A stretch of 64,000 nucleotides of DNA from Smallanthus sonchifolius (taxonomy: Eukaryota; Streptophyta; Magnoliopsida; Asterales; Asteraceae): the NCBI GenBank assembly GCA_023525975.1, contig CM042021.1, forward strand, positions 104,763,501-104,827,500. Direction: 5' to 3'. Below the pieces are notes generated by a model. That model saw only the letters and a program-made list of their open reading frames with translations. It did no database searches and had not been told where the DNA came from. Made by a program: the position numbers and the translations under genes. Every line of letters begins with the position of its first letter. Within the stretch, counting starts at the first letter, position 1. This document shows positions 23,876 through 36,708 of the stretch, piece by piece.

Positions 23876-23968
23876 AATTCTATTTAAGCTTCTGCTTTCT
23901 CATTTGAACGATACAATCAAAAAAATATTCGTATACGTGCTCAAAAAACTCAAGTATAGCCATGTCAT

Positions 23969-24330
23969 TGTCACACCCTCAAAATCCACTAACACAGTTT
24001 TACAGCGAGGCGTGTGACAAATCAGGATCTCAGTCATTAGTCATATCAAACGACACTATATGAATTTAAATAAAACCATTAATGTTTAGAGTAAAGGCAG
24101 AAGCGATAAATAAAGTATTTAATGCGCAAAACAAACGCGCCCAAAATCCAAGTTATTGAAAAACAGGTAAATAGTTTAAATGTTTGAAATGATAAAAGGA
24201 CTCCAATGCATGTCCTAATTGTGCACCTGTGCCTTAGCGAACTGAGAAAACATGTAAAAAATGTGTCAACACTAGGTTGGTGAGTTCACAGGTTTCAGTT
24301 CATAATAGTGTTTGTCAGATCATGTACATT

Positions 24331-24372
<42 letters not shown>

Positions 24373-26327
24373 ATAGGTAGCTAACCTATGTTCATGTTAC
24401 TAAAGTGCTCGCAACCGAAGTTGATTGTTGGTTATGTTTGATGCCTTCCACCATGTCTATCAACAATGGTGACGTGTTTAGGTCAATATTACACACGTTC
24501 AACCTCCAATCAAGTTAGCGTGACTAACGCGGGTGGGGTTTGTCAAACCCAGTAGTACTACTCAAGATTACCTCGCTAAGATCATATTAAACGGTTCGAT
24601 GTGTAAGGACTTTCATGATAGAGTGCTACGCTTAGCTTTAACAAGTGATAATATAAGAATTACAGTAATCATATGTTTGCGTCATGTTTTCTCCCCCTAA
24701 TTTAAAAACAGTAAAGGGGCCGTGAAACTCACCTAAGTGTGTAGAATGTAGTAATTAGCACCACACAAAGATGTAACAAAACCATAAATGGATTGCACGC
24801 GGACAGTCTATGAATGCCCTAGAATATGTATACGGTTGTTAGGAACACGTAGGATTTTTTGACGACGATACGGGAAAGGTCGGATGCCCCAAAACACACT
24901 TATGAATAACGAATAGACAATATTGTCATCGGTATTAAGGAATCCCTAGTTTAGTACCGAGTACGGATGTGGTACGTACAAAACGTCAATAAACACGAGA
25001 TAATAATACAAAATAAATATTCGTGTGTTTTTATTAATTAAATAATAGTTTAGGGAATAATATAAATAATTATATTATTTTTAATATGAAAATATTACTT
25101 AAAATGGATTATAAATTCAATCCCGAGCATACGGGTATTTTTCGGTGTCAAAACGTATTAATATATTATTATAATAACATAGGGATTGTTTTTATATAAA
25201 AATATATCTTAAAAGTGGCTAAAAATTAAAACGGTTGGTGGGGTTCGAACCAGGGTCTCACCCACCCCAACACAAAGCTTTAACCAGTCCAGCCTGCTAG
25301 GGTATCGTAACAGAACCCGGATTCAATTTGTTTTAACACATAACTCCCCTGAGTTCTTCCCTCCATGCGAACCCGAATCCAAAACTAGTCCCAAACTCTT
25401 TGAATCGATCACGATTGACCTTAAGTTCATAGGGGTTTTGTTAATCGGTTCATTGCGAGTCTGTGGTTTAGTTTAATTGCAAAATCTTTGGAATCGTTAA
25501 TTTATGTTTTGGAATACCGAAACCCTAGGTTTGAACATGGGATCGAATTGATTAAATCTGATAAGATTAATGATTGAAATTATAGAGCTTTTGATGAGTG
25601 ATGGATTGCGAAACTGATCATGTAAATTAATTTGATTGCGGTTGAGTCTAGGGTATAGTTCGATTAAACCGTAAGTGTGATGAACCCTAGAATCAGTTCA
25701 TGATAAATTCGATGTTGTAAGCCCCAATTAGGTTAGGGCTTTCAATCTACAGATGAAAACAAGTGTGTGGAAGTGCTTGGTTACCTCGATTGATAACGAA
25801 TTTATGGAGATCGATCAAATGGGGTTTCGACTACGAGCGGTTTAGTCCTCGACGTCTCTGGCTCCTTCTCCGGTAGAATTGGTGTGTGCAAAAGCTTCTG
25901 AGGGGTTCGTTTATCGTGGGCAGGGTGTTAGACTTCAAGATTGCAACGCCAAATGATCGAATTGATGAATACTTGAGACGAGTTCAACGGTTACGGGTTT
26001 GTGGACTTCAATTCGATTAATTTGTGACCATTAACAATGTTAAATGCTTCAATGATGAACGACTTCATCATTACCACACATATCAGTTACAAATTTGGAC
26101 AGGCATGGAGGTTACGGGTTTGATTTTGGGATCAAAGGCTCGATTTTGACTTTCAGAAGTCAACCAAATTGGGTTTTGGCTAATTACATAATTAGTCCCT
26201 ATAGTTTAGGTGTAATAGTTTGAGATTATGGTAGAATTGGTCCTTGTAATTTGTAACTGAGTTAACTGGGTTAAGAGATAACGGAATTTGAGTTAACGTA
26301 GTTATCCGGAAATTGTCGGGTGTCACA
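23969..26327 (-). repeat. 3' LTR of the gypsy element (left copy)
   Basis: 2359 bp with TG..CA ends and a (TA)n tract at 24331-24371. The polypurine tract (minus AACTAGGGGA, 26331-26340) abuts it. Confidence 0.93.
25226..25312 (-). other. tRNA-like box A/box B sequence inside the gypsy LTR
   Basis: On the minus strand a TGGACTGGTTAAAGC box-A-like word is followed about 35 bases later by CTGGTTCGAACCCCACC, which contains the tRNA box B GGTTCGAAnCC. The other LTR has the same arrangement at 33290-33365. It may be an old tRNA-derived SINE inside the LTR. Confidence 0.4.
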
Positions 26328-26454
26328 TAATCCCCTAGTTGAAAGAATTTTCGTCCCAAAAATTAAGTAACGGTAATAGTTAAATAAAAAAAATTCTGGA
26401 TGTCACATCATCCCCTAGTTGAAAGAATTTTCATCCTGAAAATTAAATGGTACC

Positions 26455-29400
26455 TTACGTGTTTGACGTGGACTGCTTGAAAAGATGAGGGTACTTGCGC
26501 ATCATCTGATCTTCGCGCTCCCATGTGAATTCCGGTCCACGTTTCGATTTCCAACGAACTCTGACAATAGGGATTTTACTATGTTTGAGCGTCTTGACCT
26601 CCCTATCCATGGTTTCGACCGGTTCTTCAATGAAGCGTAATTGTTCGTAGATTTCCAATTCCTCAAGAGGAACCACTAGTGTCTCGTCTGCTAGACATTT
26701 ATTTAAGTTTGAGACATGAAAGACGCTGTGTACACCACTAAGTCCTTCAGGTAGGTCCAGTTGGTACGCTAATGGGCCAATTCTCTTCACTATCTTGAAC
26801 GGTCCAACATAACGAGGATTTAGCTTGCCTCGTTTCCCAAAACGAATTACACCTTTCCAAGGTGAGACTTTTAATAGGACCATGTCACCCACTTGGAATT
26901 CTAATGGTTTCTGACGCTTATCGGCATAGCTTTTTTTACGGTCACGGGATGCCGCCATACGATTTCGAATTTGCACGATTTTCTCTGAAGTTTCGTGCAC
27001 AAGTTCTTGACCCGTAAGTTGGCTATCCCCAACTTCAGCCCAACAAATAGGTGATCGGCATTTCCGTCCGTATAATGACTTGAACGGTGCTGCTTTGATG
27101 CTAGTGTGATAGCTGTTATTGTAGGAAAACTCTACTAAAGGCATATGAGTTTCCCAACTGTTTCCGAAATCGATCACACAAGCTCATAACATATCCTCTA
27201 GGGTTTGAATAGTATATTCAGTTTGGCCATCTGTTTGAGGATGGTATGCTGTGCTCATATCCAGTTGCGTGCCTAGAGCTTTTTGTAATGATTGCTACAA
27301 ACGTGAGGTGAATCGAGCGTCTCGATAAAAATGATTGAAATTGGCACTCCGTGCCGAGAGACTACTTCTTTCAGATAGATACGAGTTAGTTTCTCCATCT
27401 TATCAGTCTCTTTGATTGCTAGAAAATGGGCAGATTTGGTTAAGCGATCTACGCTCACCCAGATGGTGTCGCATCCGCTAGGAGTTCGAGGTAGTTTGGT
27501 GATAAAGTCCATGGAAATCTGCTCCCATTTCCACATCGGGATTTCTGGTTGTTGGAGCAAACCAGAAGGTTTTTGGTATTCGACTTTGACCTTCGAGCAG
27601 GTCAGACATTTACTCACATAGGTGGCTATATCAGCTTTCATGTTCGGCCACCTATATAGAACCTTCAGGTCATGATACATTTTATCAGAACCAGGATGAA
27701 TAGAATACCGAGATTTGTGGGATTCATCCATTACAAGTTCCCTTAAGTTCCCGTACATTTGAACCCATATTCGCTCTGTGAAATAGCGAATGCCGTCCGA
27801 TTTAACCTCAAGTTGTTTCTCCATACCACGCATGGCTTCTAACGGTAGGTTTTCCTCTTTCAGGGCTTCGAGTTGAGCATTACAGATCTGATCAGGTAGT
27901 CCATGGTGGATAGTTAGTTGTAATGCTCGAACTCGTTTGGGTTTGGTTTCTTTTCGGCTTAGGGCATCAGCTACCACGTTAGCTTTGCCCAGATGATACT
28001 TGATTGCACAATCATAGTCATTCAAGAGTTCGATCCAACGACGCTGTCGCATGTTCAACTCTTTCTGTTCGAAGATGTGCTGAAGACTCTTGTGATCGGT
28101 GTAGATGGTGCACTTGATACCGTACAAGTAATGTCTCCAGATTTTCAGTGCAAACACTACAGCTCCTTACTCTAAATCATGGGTCGTGTAGTTCTTCTCA
28201 TGAATTTTCAGTTGACGGGAAGCATATGCGATAACTTTCTCGCGTTGCATCAGTACACAACCGAGACCTTGGATGGAGGCATCGCAATACACTACAAAGT
28301 CATTCGTTCCCTCTAGAAGAGATAGGATGGGTGCACTATAGAGTTTCTGATTTAACAGTTGGAATCCTGATTCCTGGGTTTCGTTCCAGTTATAGGGTTT
28401 ACCCTTTTGGGTTAGGGCAGTGAGAGGTTGAGCGATGTTTGAGAATCCCTCGATGAATCGACGGTAGTAGCCAGCCAATCCCAGAAATTTTCGCACCTCT
28501 GTCGGAGTCGTTGGTGCCGCCCAATTTTTTATGGCTTCTACTTTAGCTGGATCGACATGTATTCATTTCTCGTTGACTACATGCCCTAGGAATTGAACTT
28601 CGCGAATGTAAAATTCGTACTTGGAAAATTTGACGTATAATTGCTCTTGTTTCAGCGATTCCAAAATTAAATGTAGGTGCTCCTCATGCTCTTCCTTGCT
28701 CTTAGAATAGATGAGGATGTCATCAATGAAAACGATGACGAACTGATCAAGGTAGGGTTACACACGGTTCATGAGATCCATGAACACCGCGGGTGCTTTT
28801 GTTAATCCGAATGGCATGACCAAAACTTCGTAGTGGCCGTACCTGGTTCTGAATGCAATCTTAGAGATGTCTTCGTCTCGGACTCTCAGCTGATGATAAC
28901 CGGATCTAAGATCGATCTTTGAATAGAAGCTTGATCCTTGAAGTTGATCAAACGGATTATCAATACGGGGTAGTGGATACCGATTCTTGATAGTCACTTT
29001 GTTCAGCTCACGGTAATCAATGCACATACGGAAAGTCCCATCTTTCTTCTTGACGAATAAGACTGGAGCTCCCCATGGCGATGAGCTAGGTCGGATGAGA
29101 CTCTTATCCAACAACTCTTGTAATTGTATAGATAATTCTTGTAACTCACTAGGTGCAGGTCTATACGGTTCCCGAGCAATAGGCGCTGCTCTGGGTGTTA
29201 GATCAATCTGAAATTCGACTTGACGATGAGGCGGAAGACTAGGTAGGTCTTTAGGAAATACTTCCGAAAAGTCACGAACGATCGAAATGTCATCAATCTT
29301 CTTCTCTTCGGATTGTTGCTCGGCGACAAGGGTTAGAACAACAATATGACCTTTACGCAAACACTTTTGCGCTTTCATGAAGGATATGATGCCTACGACA

Positions 29401-29816
29401 GCACCACTCTTTTCACCTTGGATAGAAAGGGCTTCTCCACTAGGGAGAGGAAGGCGAACAATTTTATCACGACAGATGATCTCGGCTTGATTTTTGGATA
29501 ACGATACCATACCGACAATTATGTCGAAACTTCCAAGTGTGACTGGCATGAGGTCAATGTCAAGTTTATGACCAGACAATCCAAGTTTACATCCCTTAAG
29601 AATGTGAGTTGCTTCGATTATCTGACCGTCTGCTATCTCTATAGTGTACTTAGTTTCTAATAGAGTTGTAGTTTCTTTTAACAGACTACTAAGGTTCTTA
29701 GAAATGAAACTCCTATCAGCACCAGTATCAAAAAGGACAGAAGCAAAACAGTCATTCAGAAGGAACTTACCGGTAACCACGTTGTGATCATTTCTTGCTT
29801 CTCCGGATCCAATCAC
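26455..29816 (-). pseudogene. gypsy pol (protease, RT, RNase H, integrase, chromodomain), broken
   Basis: Read from 29816 down: protease LFDTGADRSFIS, RT (WGAPVLFVKKKDGTFRMCIDYR, SKIDLRSGYHQLR, and FIDDILIYSK near 28715), RNase H (VVYCDASIQGLG, YTDHKSLQHIF, LGKANVVADALSR), integrase zinc finger (HPGSDKMYHDL...CLTCSKVK), core (SMDFITKLPR, AYHPQTDGQ) and a chromodomain ending VRWKSKRGPEFTWE. Breaks are a stop at 28755-28757 just before FIDD, another near 28563, one at 28164-28166, a TAG at 27295-27297 and a TGA at 27184-27186. A one-base deletion near 27326 falls in the second catalytic Asp codon of integrase. Confidence 0.92.
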
Positions 29817-29917
29817 GAAGGCTCGTCCCTTCGCACCATTTCCATTGTTGTTACCATTGTTGTTGTTACCGTTTCCGTTGCCCTGGTTGTTGCCGTTGTT
29901 GTTTCCACCATTTCATT

Positions 29918-31023
29918 TCAAGTGAGGACAATCTTTCTTGAAGTGTCCATCCTTGCCACATTCATAGCATCCCCTTGTAGATCCCTGTTGTTGAAACGGT
30001 TGATTGGGTTGGAGCTCACCTCTACAGACTTTTGCAGCGTGGCCCATTTTACCACACCGCTGGCAACGATGCTTATAACATGGTCCATTTTGGTGAAAAC
30101 CACACTTGTTGCACTTAGGATACTTTCTAGCATAAGTACCCTGGTTCTGACTTGAAGAAGTTGACTGATTGAAAGTTTTGGTAGGCTCAAACCTACGCTG
30201 CTGTTGTTGAGGTGGGTTAGACTGAAAACTCTTGGTGTTGGTGTTGCTATAAAACTTACATTTGTTACTGTCAGTGGCTTTGGTAGCTGTGCCCCTAGGG
30301 GTATGGTACCTTGAGTTACAACCTGATCGGTCAGCCTATGAGCAAGTCGGATGGTTTGCTGAATAGTAGTAGGGTTAGTAGAAGTGACCATGCTTTGAAT
30401 TTGAGGTACCAAACCATCGATGTACCTCTCGATCCTTTTATATGCCGGTGTCACCATATGAGGACACATGACTGCGTACTCATGCGAGCGAGTAGTATAA
30501 AGCTTAATCTCGGAACCTTTCATCTTCAAGTTCCAAAATTCTCCCTTCAATTTCCGAGTTTCATCACGAGGGCAGTACTCCTCCCTCAACATAGTCTTGA
30601 ACTCCTCCCAAGGTAGGGTTTTAGCCATGTCCAGACCCAATATCTGAACTTTAGAGTTCCACCAAGTGAGGGCAGGACCCTCTAGAGTACCGAAATCATA
30701 TTTGACCTGATTGGCTTGGGGGTAGTTGCACATAGCAAATACCGATTCAACTTTCTCAAACCAGCAGAGCAAACCGACAGCTCCTTCAGCTGGCCTCGAT
30801 TGAAAACAATACATAATTGAGGAAACAAGGTTCGGAAATGACTTTGGTGTAACTAATTGACTTGCTAGAGTCGACGGATATCGGATTTACCTACAGCATG
30901 TTGTGTGGCTGCTAAGGCTTCAGCCACGCTATCGTTGATGAGTGCAGTGAGTTCAACTGCAGTCATATTGATATTACCATGACCACCATTACGTCCACTG
31001 CGTCCACGACCGCGTCCAGACAT
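29918..31023 (-). pseudogene. gypsy gag, broken
   Basis: The frame starts MSGRGRGRSGRNGGHGNI at 31023 and runs to an early TAG after IRRL. It resumes in another frame with LCWFEKVESVF, LEGPALTWWNS, EEYCPRDE and LKMKGSEIKLYT, the retrotransposon gag domain. Two CCHC knuckles follow near the end (CQRCGKMGHAAKVC and CYECGKDGHFKKDC), then an Asn/Gly-rich linker into protease. A TGA after the second knuckle (CPHLK-stop) and internal frameshifts disrupt it. Confidence 0.88.
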
Positions 31024-31268
31024 GATTCTTCACATTCACAAATACAAATAATGAGAAAATACATCGCATATTATCATCATACAAGTACGAGTAAACAAAT
31101 GAAAACTAAACCACAACATCTAATATTTTGATAATAATTCTTGATTAAATAAATTGTAACAGCTACAAAGTAAATAAACCAAAACATCAAAATCCTGAAA
31201 TATCTGTTGGATGGGAACAACCCTGCCCATCTAGGTTTATAAAGAAAGAAATAACTAAAGATAAGATG

Positions 31269-31910
31269 TCATATGCCAGTGCTAGATGAATAAATAACTG
31301 ATCCGTCATCATCGTCCTCAGCCGGTTCTCCCTCGGGCTCATTATCCTTTGCATCTCCCGCTGCATTGGCAGCTGCAAGCTGTGCCTCCAGCTCTTCAAT
31401 CCTATTCTTAGCCGCTCCAAGGTCAAACTCATGTACATTCACCCGCTTTTCTAATTCATGAAATGCTACTACCAGGTTGTCATGTACTTTGTCAGCCTCT
31501 CCCAGATCTGTTGTCAGCCTCTCAATCCTCTGGTTGGATTGATTTCCTTATTGTAACAGTCTAGTAATCTCTCCTGCAGCATCACGCATGTTGCCTATCT
31601 CCCTGTCCATCTTTGCTACTAAGGCAGCAAAGACCAACTCCATAAGGTACTGCAGGGGTGGTAGAGTCTGTATAGAAGAAGTAGTCGCTGCGAAGTATGG
31701 AGGTGGGACCTGCTCCTGTCGGACCCAGCTCCTGATCATGCTAGGATACCACTCCCAATCCTGCGTGTTACCTCCGACACGCACATGGAAGGGCTCGTCG
31801 TACACAATGGTGTTGTCAATCGGGCTTAGCCGACGCCTCTTAGGCTCTGATGAAGGTATAGCAGGAACATCAGATTCCTTGTCAACTGGTGATGTATGTG
31901 GAGTAGACAT
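31269..31910 (-). pseudogene. Extra sense ORF upstream of gag, coiled-coil C-terminus
   Basis: A 213-codon frame starts MSTPHTSPVDKESDVPAI at 31910 and ends at a TGA at 31269-31271, with one internal TAA at 31548-31550. It lies between the primer-binding site and gag, in the same direction. The N-terminal part is Pro/Ser-rich with a basic EPKRRRLSP segment that could be a nuclear localisation signal. The C-terminal third is heptad-like (NRIEELEAQLAAANAAG) and ends in an acidic tail. I know no function. It is not the usual gag start, which is separately recognisable at 31023. Confidence 0.55.
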
Positions 31911-32012
31911 TTACTGTAATGTAAGACGTAAGTGCCATGTTCGAGTGTATGTGTCATGTAACTAATGTATGTGGGTGGTTATAGTCTAGTATGCAATCCT
32001 AGTTCTCTATAA

Positions 32013-32033
32013 CCAATGGCTCTAATACCAATA
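32013..32033 (-). other. gypsy primer-binding site
   Basis: The minus strand reads TGGTATTAGAGCCATTGG three bases from the right LTR. It is complementary, with one mismatch, to initiator Met tRNA. Confidence 0.8.
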
Positions 32034-34390
32034 TGTCACACCCTCCAAAATCCACTAACGGAGTTTTACTGCGAGGCGTGTGACAAACCAGGATCTCAGT
32101 CATTAGTCATATCAAACGACACTATATGAATTTAAATAAAACCATTAAAGTTCAGAGTAAAAGTGGAAGCGATAAATAAAGTATTTAATGCGCAAAACAA
32201 ACGCACCCAAAATCCAAGTTATTGAAAAACAATTAAATAGTTTAAATGTTTGAAATGATAAAAGGACTCCAATGCTTGTCCTAATTGTGCACCTGTGCCT
32301 TAGCGACCTGAGAGAACATGTAAGAAAATGTGTCAACACTAGGTTGGTGAGTTCACAGGTTTCAGTTCATAATAGTGTTTGCTAGATCATGTACATTCAA
32401 TATATATATATATATATATATATCAATAGGTAGCTAACCTATGTTCATGTTACTAAAGCGCTCACAACCGAAGCTGGTTGTTTGTTGTGTTTGATGCCTT
32501 CCACCATGTCTATCAACAATGTTGACGTGTTTAGGTCAATATTACACCCGTTCGACCTCCAGTCGAGTTAGCGCGACTAACGCTGGTGGGGTTTGTCAAA
32601 CGCAGTAGTACTACTCAAGATTATCTCGCTAAGTTCATATTAATTAGTTCGATGTGTAAGGACTTTCATGATAGAGTGTTACGCTTAGCTTTAACAAGTG
32701 ATAATATAAGAATTACAGTAATCATATGTTTGCGTCATGTTTTCTCCCCCTAATTTAAAAACAGTAAATGAGCCGTGAAACTCACCTAAGTGTGTAGATT
32801 GTAGTAATTAGCACCACACAAGGATGCAACAAAACCACAAATGGATTACACGCGGACAGTCTACGAATGCCCTAGAATATATATACGGCTGTTTGGAACA
32901 CGTAGGATTTTGTGATGATGATACGGGAAAGGTCGGATGCCCCAAAACACACTTATGAATAACGAATAGACAATCTTGTCATCGGGATTAAAGAATCCCT
33001 TGTTTAGTACCGAGTACGGATGTGGTACGTACAAAACGTCAATAAACACGAGATAATAATACAAAATAAATATTCGTGTGTTTTTATAAATTAAATAATA
33101 GTTTAGGGAATAATATAAATAATTATATTATTTTTAATATGGAAATATTACTTAAAATGGATTAGAAATATCAACCCCGAGCATACGAATGTTTTCCGAT
33201 GTCAAAAAGTATTAATATATTATTATAATAATATAGGGATTGTTTTTATATAAAAATATATCTTAAAAAGTGGCTAAAATAATTAAAACGGTTGGTGGGG
33301 TTCGAACCCGGGTCTCACCCTCACCTACACAAAGCTTTAACCAGTACAGCCCGTTAGGGTATCCCAACAAAACCCGGATTCAATTTGTTTTAACACATAA
33401 CTCCCCTAAGTTCTTCCCTCCATACGAACCTGAATCCAAAACTTGTCCCAAACTCCTTGAATCGATCGCGATTGACCTTAAGGTCATAGGGGTTTTGTTA
33501 ATCGGTTCATTGGGAGTCTGTGGTTAAGTTTAATTGCAAAATCTTCAAGTTTGGAATCATTAATTTCTATTTTGGAATACTGAAACCCTAGGTTTGAACA
33601 TGGGATCGAATTGATTAAATCTGATAAGATTAATGATTGAAATCATATGGCTTTTGATGAGTGATGGATTGCGAAACTGATCATGTAAATTAATTTGATT
33701 GAGGTTGAGTCTATGGTATAGTTCGATTAAGCAGTAAGTGTGATGAACCCTAGAATTGGTTCATGATAAATTCGATGTTGTAAACCACAATTAGGTTAGG
33801 GCATTCAATCTACAGATGAAAAAGATTATGTGGAAGTGTTTGGTTACCTCGATTGATAACAAATTGATGGAGATCGATCAAATGGGGTTCCGACTACGAG
33901 CGGTTTATTCCCCGGCGTCTCTGACTCCTTCTCCGGTCGAATTGGTGTGTGCAAAAGCTTCTGAGGGGTTCGTTTAACATGTGTAGGGTGTTAGACTTCA
34001 AGAATGCAATGCCAAATGATCGAATTGATGAGTACCTGAGACGAGTTCGACAGTTACGGGTTTGTGGACTTCAATCCGATTAATTCGTGATCATTAACAA
34101 TGTTAATTGCTTCAATGATGAACGACTTCATCATTACCACGCATATCAGTTACGAATTTGGACAGGCATGGAGGTTACGGGTTTGATTTTGGGATTAAAG
34201 GCTCGATTTTGACTTTCAAAAGTCAACCAAATTGGGTTTTGGCTAATTACATAATTAGTCCCTGTAGTTTAGGTGTAATAGTTTAAGATTATGGTAGAAT
34301 TAGTCCTTGTAATTTCTAACTGAGTTAACTAGGTTAAGAGATAACGGGATTTGAGTTAACGTAGTTATCCGAAAATTGTCGAGTGTCACA
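32034..34390 (-). repeat. 5' LTR of the gypsy element (right copy)
   Basis: 2357 bp with the same ends as the left copy and a shorter (TA)n tract at 32400-32422. Confidence 0.93.
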
Positions 34391-36080
34391 GTCATGGTGG
34401 TGGGATGGTAACTATGTTTTTCACGTATATTCTAACGAGTCATTGGAAAACAACCCAGAAAGTTTTGGCGTTCATTCTGGGTATGGGACATGGCCGGTAG
34501 ATGTGAATCAAGAGTAGGTCTCATCCGGCGTTCATTCTAATCACCGGGTACGACTTCCAGATTTGAACGAGACACTAAGTAATCCCGAGTTCGTATACGG
34601 TGAACCCTCTTGCCCAACACAACACACTAACGATTTCGTATACGGTGAACCCTCTTACCCGACACAACATACTAACGAGTTCGTATACGGTGAACCCTCT
34701 TACCCGACACACACACACTAACGAGTTCGTATACAATGAACCTTCTTACCCGACACAACCCACTAACGATTTCGTATACGGTGAACCCACTTACTCGACA
34801 CAACCGACTAACGAGTCTGGGTACGGTAAACATTGGTACGAGGAACAAACCAATACAACCGTGTCGTATAAAACTGACCAGGTATAACATTCTTACATAT
34901 ATATACTTACATATAGTTTATTTTTGCAAAACTTTAACCGTACCGTTGTAAAATTTTCAGTCTCGTGAAGAGTTGGTGGATTGGGCTGTCCGCAGAGGAC
35001 GTGAGAATGGTTACGTCATTGTCACCCGACGATCGAGGAAAAAAGTCGACGAAAGGTATGGCTTGTGTGTGACCGTCACGGCGAACGCAAGTCTACAGCC
35101 ACGGCTAGACGTGCCAGTAGCAAGAAAACAGGTTGTCCTTTTAAATTGGAAGGAGAGTATGAAGAAAATAGTCGTGCTTGGAAGTTAACGGTGATGAATG
35201 ACAGTCATAACCATGATCCTACTCAACATCTTGAGGTGCACTCGTTTGCCAAGAGACTGTCTCAGTCGGAATACCTTTTGGTGGCGAAGCTGTATTGGCA
35301 AAACATGTTGCCACGTAACATTATGGCAACCATATGGGAACAAAACCCAGATAGTAGGTGTCTTAAAGAAGACATTTACAATGCGACACATAAGATAAAA
35401 AATGAAACGAGAGTCGGTGAAACTCCAATGCAGGTTCTGAAAAACCTGCTTTCTTCTAAAAAGTATGTATATTATACTCAGGAGAATCCTGCTACAAATG
35501 TAGTGGAGGAGGTTTTCTTTGTTCATCCGAAATCGTATGAGATGTGGCGAGCGTTCCCGCACGTGTTAGTGATCGACGCGACGTACAAAACGAACATGTA
35601 TAGACTTTCATTTGTTCAAGTTGTCGGTGTGACCTCCACACACCGTTCGTTTTGCGTCGCTCATGCATTTATATCCAAAGAACTGGAGTAAAACTTCATA
35701 TGGGTGCTATTGAATATCAAAGGTATGTTGCAAAAGTGTATGGAGCCGCGTGTGATAATAACAGACATGGACCAAGCTCTTATGAACGCGTGTGATGAAA
35801 TATTCTCGAACACTTCCAAGTATCTATGCAGGTGGCACATCCACGAGAATATCTCAAAACATTGCAAGGCATTGTTGACAGACGAAGACTGGACAAAATT
35901 CAAGTATTCATGGGCGGTATTGTGTGAGTCTCCCACACGAGATATATACAAGTACAACTTCAATCGACTATATGCAGCCAGACGAGGAAGTAAGTTTATA
36001 TTTTTTTCACATATATTATTTTTAATTTATAATATTTATTCGGGTTTATATTATTTTTTTCAGAAGTTATAGACTATGTG
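34391..36080 (+). pseudogene. FAR1-type MULE transposase, truncated; start codon lies 10.4 kb upstream
   Basis: The apparent start ATG is at 23962-23964. The gypsy insertion cuts the third codon, and the frame resumes at 34395 (TGG TGG TGG GAT). Exon 1 encodes 15-residue repeats of the type NEFVYGEPSYPTQ (about 34575-34830). It has a TAG at 34515-34517 and a frameshift in an ACACAC run near 34715. A 79-bp intron (34882-34960) follows. Exon 2 carries the FAR1 zinc-binding region (VCDRHGERKST, TGCPFKLEG, NDSHNHDP) and the MULE catalytic domain with VLVIDATYKTNMY and VIITDMDQALMNA (first two acids). A frameshift lies near 35040 and a TAA at 35689. After the intron 35990-36063 only VIDYVR remains; the third catalytic Glu and the SWIM finger are missing. 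Confidence 0.88.
34575..34835 (+). repeat. 45-bp coding minisatellite in the transposase N-terminus
   Basis: Five 45-bp units contain TTCGTATACGGTGAACC and code for about 15 residues each. One unit has an extra base in an ACACAC run, which shifts the frame. Confidence 0.85.
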
Positions 36081-36708
36081 AGGTGGTTGTCGAGTTTCTT
36101 TCGACGTTCACCTACACGGTACAAGCGGAGGATGATGATGATGATGCCGACAGGGACGAGCATGAGCTGCCGGATGAGCCGGAGCAGATCTCGTTTCGTA
36201 TGTTCGGCCAGGTGTACCGTATGACACTCCGTCAGGGGGCGGTCTCAACCGGCTTGTATTACCTGCCCGAGACGGTCACGCCACTTTACACCGATGTTGT
36301 GGCAGAGGTGGATAGAGATGATCTTCTTGTTTTTTGGGGTATTATTAATGATGGCCCATGGTTGAGGACCAAGGGGAGGGTCTCGGCGATTAGAGACCCC
36401 CTCTACAGATATTTACACCAGCTTATTTCGACGTCTATTGCATCGCGTCGGAAAGCCGTGAGTGGTGCACAGAGAGAGACTTGTTTTTTCTCTATTGCTT
36501 GCTTACCAGCAGTCAGTGCACCCTCGCGACGTGCTTAGCGCTGTACTTTGCATCTGCCTTTCATTGGCAGAAGCGCGGGCTGTTGTATGGCGGTGCTTTC
36601 ATCACGAGTGTGATGCGTGTTCATGCGTCGTGGCAACACCACGTGCATCAGATGGCCGACACCATCCTCGCTGTCCGATTATATCGCCGCACTGCGAACA
36701 TCATATGA

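Larger units (their letters stand above)
23969..34390 (-). mobile_element. Ty3/gypsy chromovirus (Tekay/Del-like), complete but broken
   Basis: Two 2.36-kb LTRs start TGTCACACCC and end TGTCACA. A perfect 5-bp duplication GTCAT lies at 23964-23968 and 34391-34395. On the minus strand, gag, protease, RT, RNase H, integrase and a C-terminal chromodomain follow in Ty3 order, with a primer-binding site next to the right LTR. The first 210 LTR bases differ at about 11 sites (about 5%), roughly twice the divergence of the copia at 13.8 kb. Several stops and frameshifts disable it. Confidence 0.95.
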
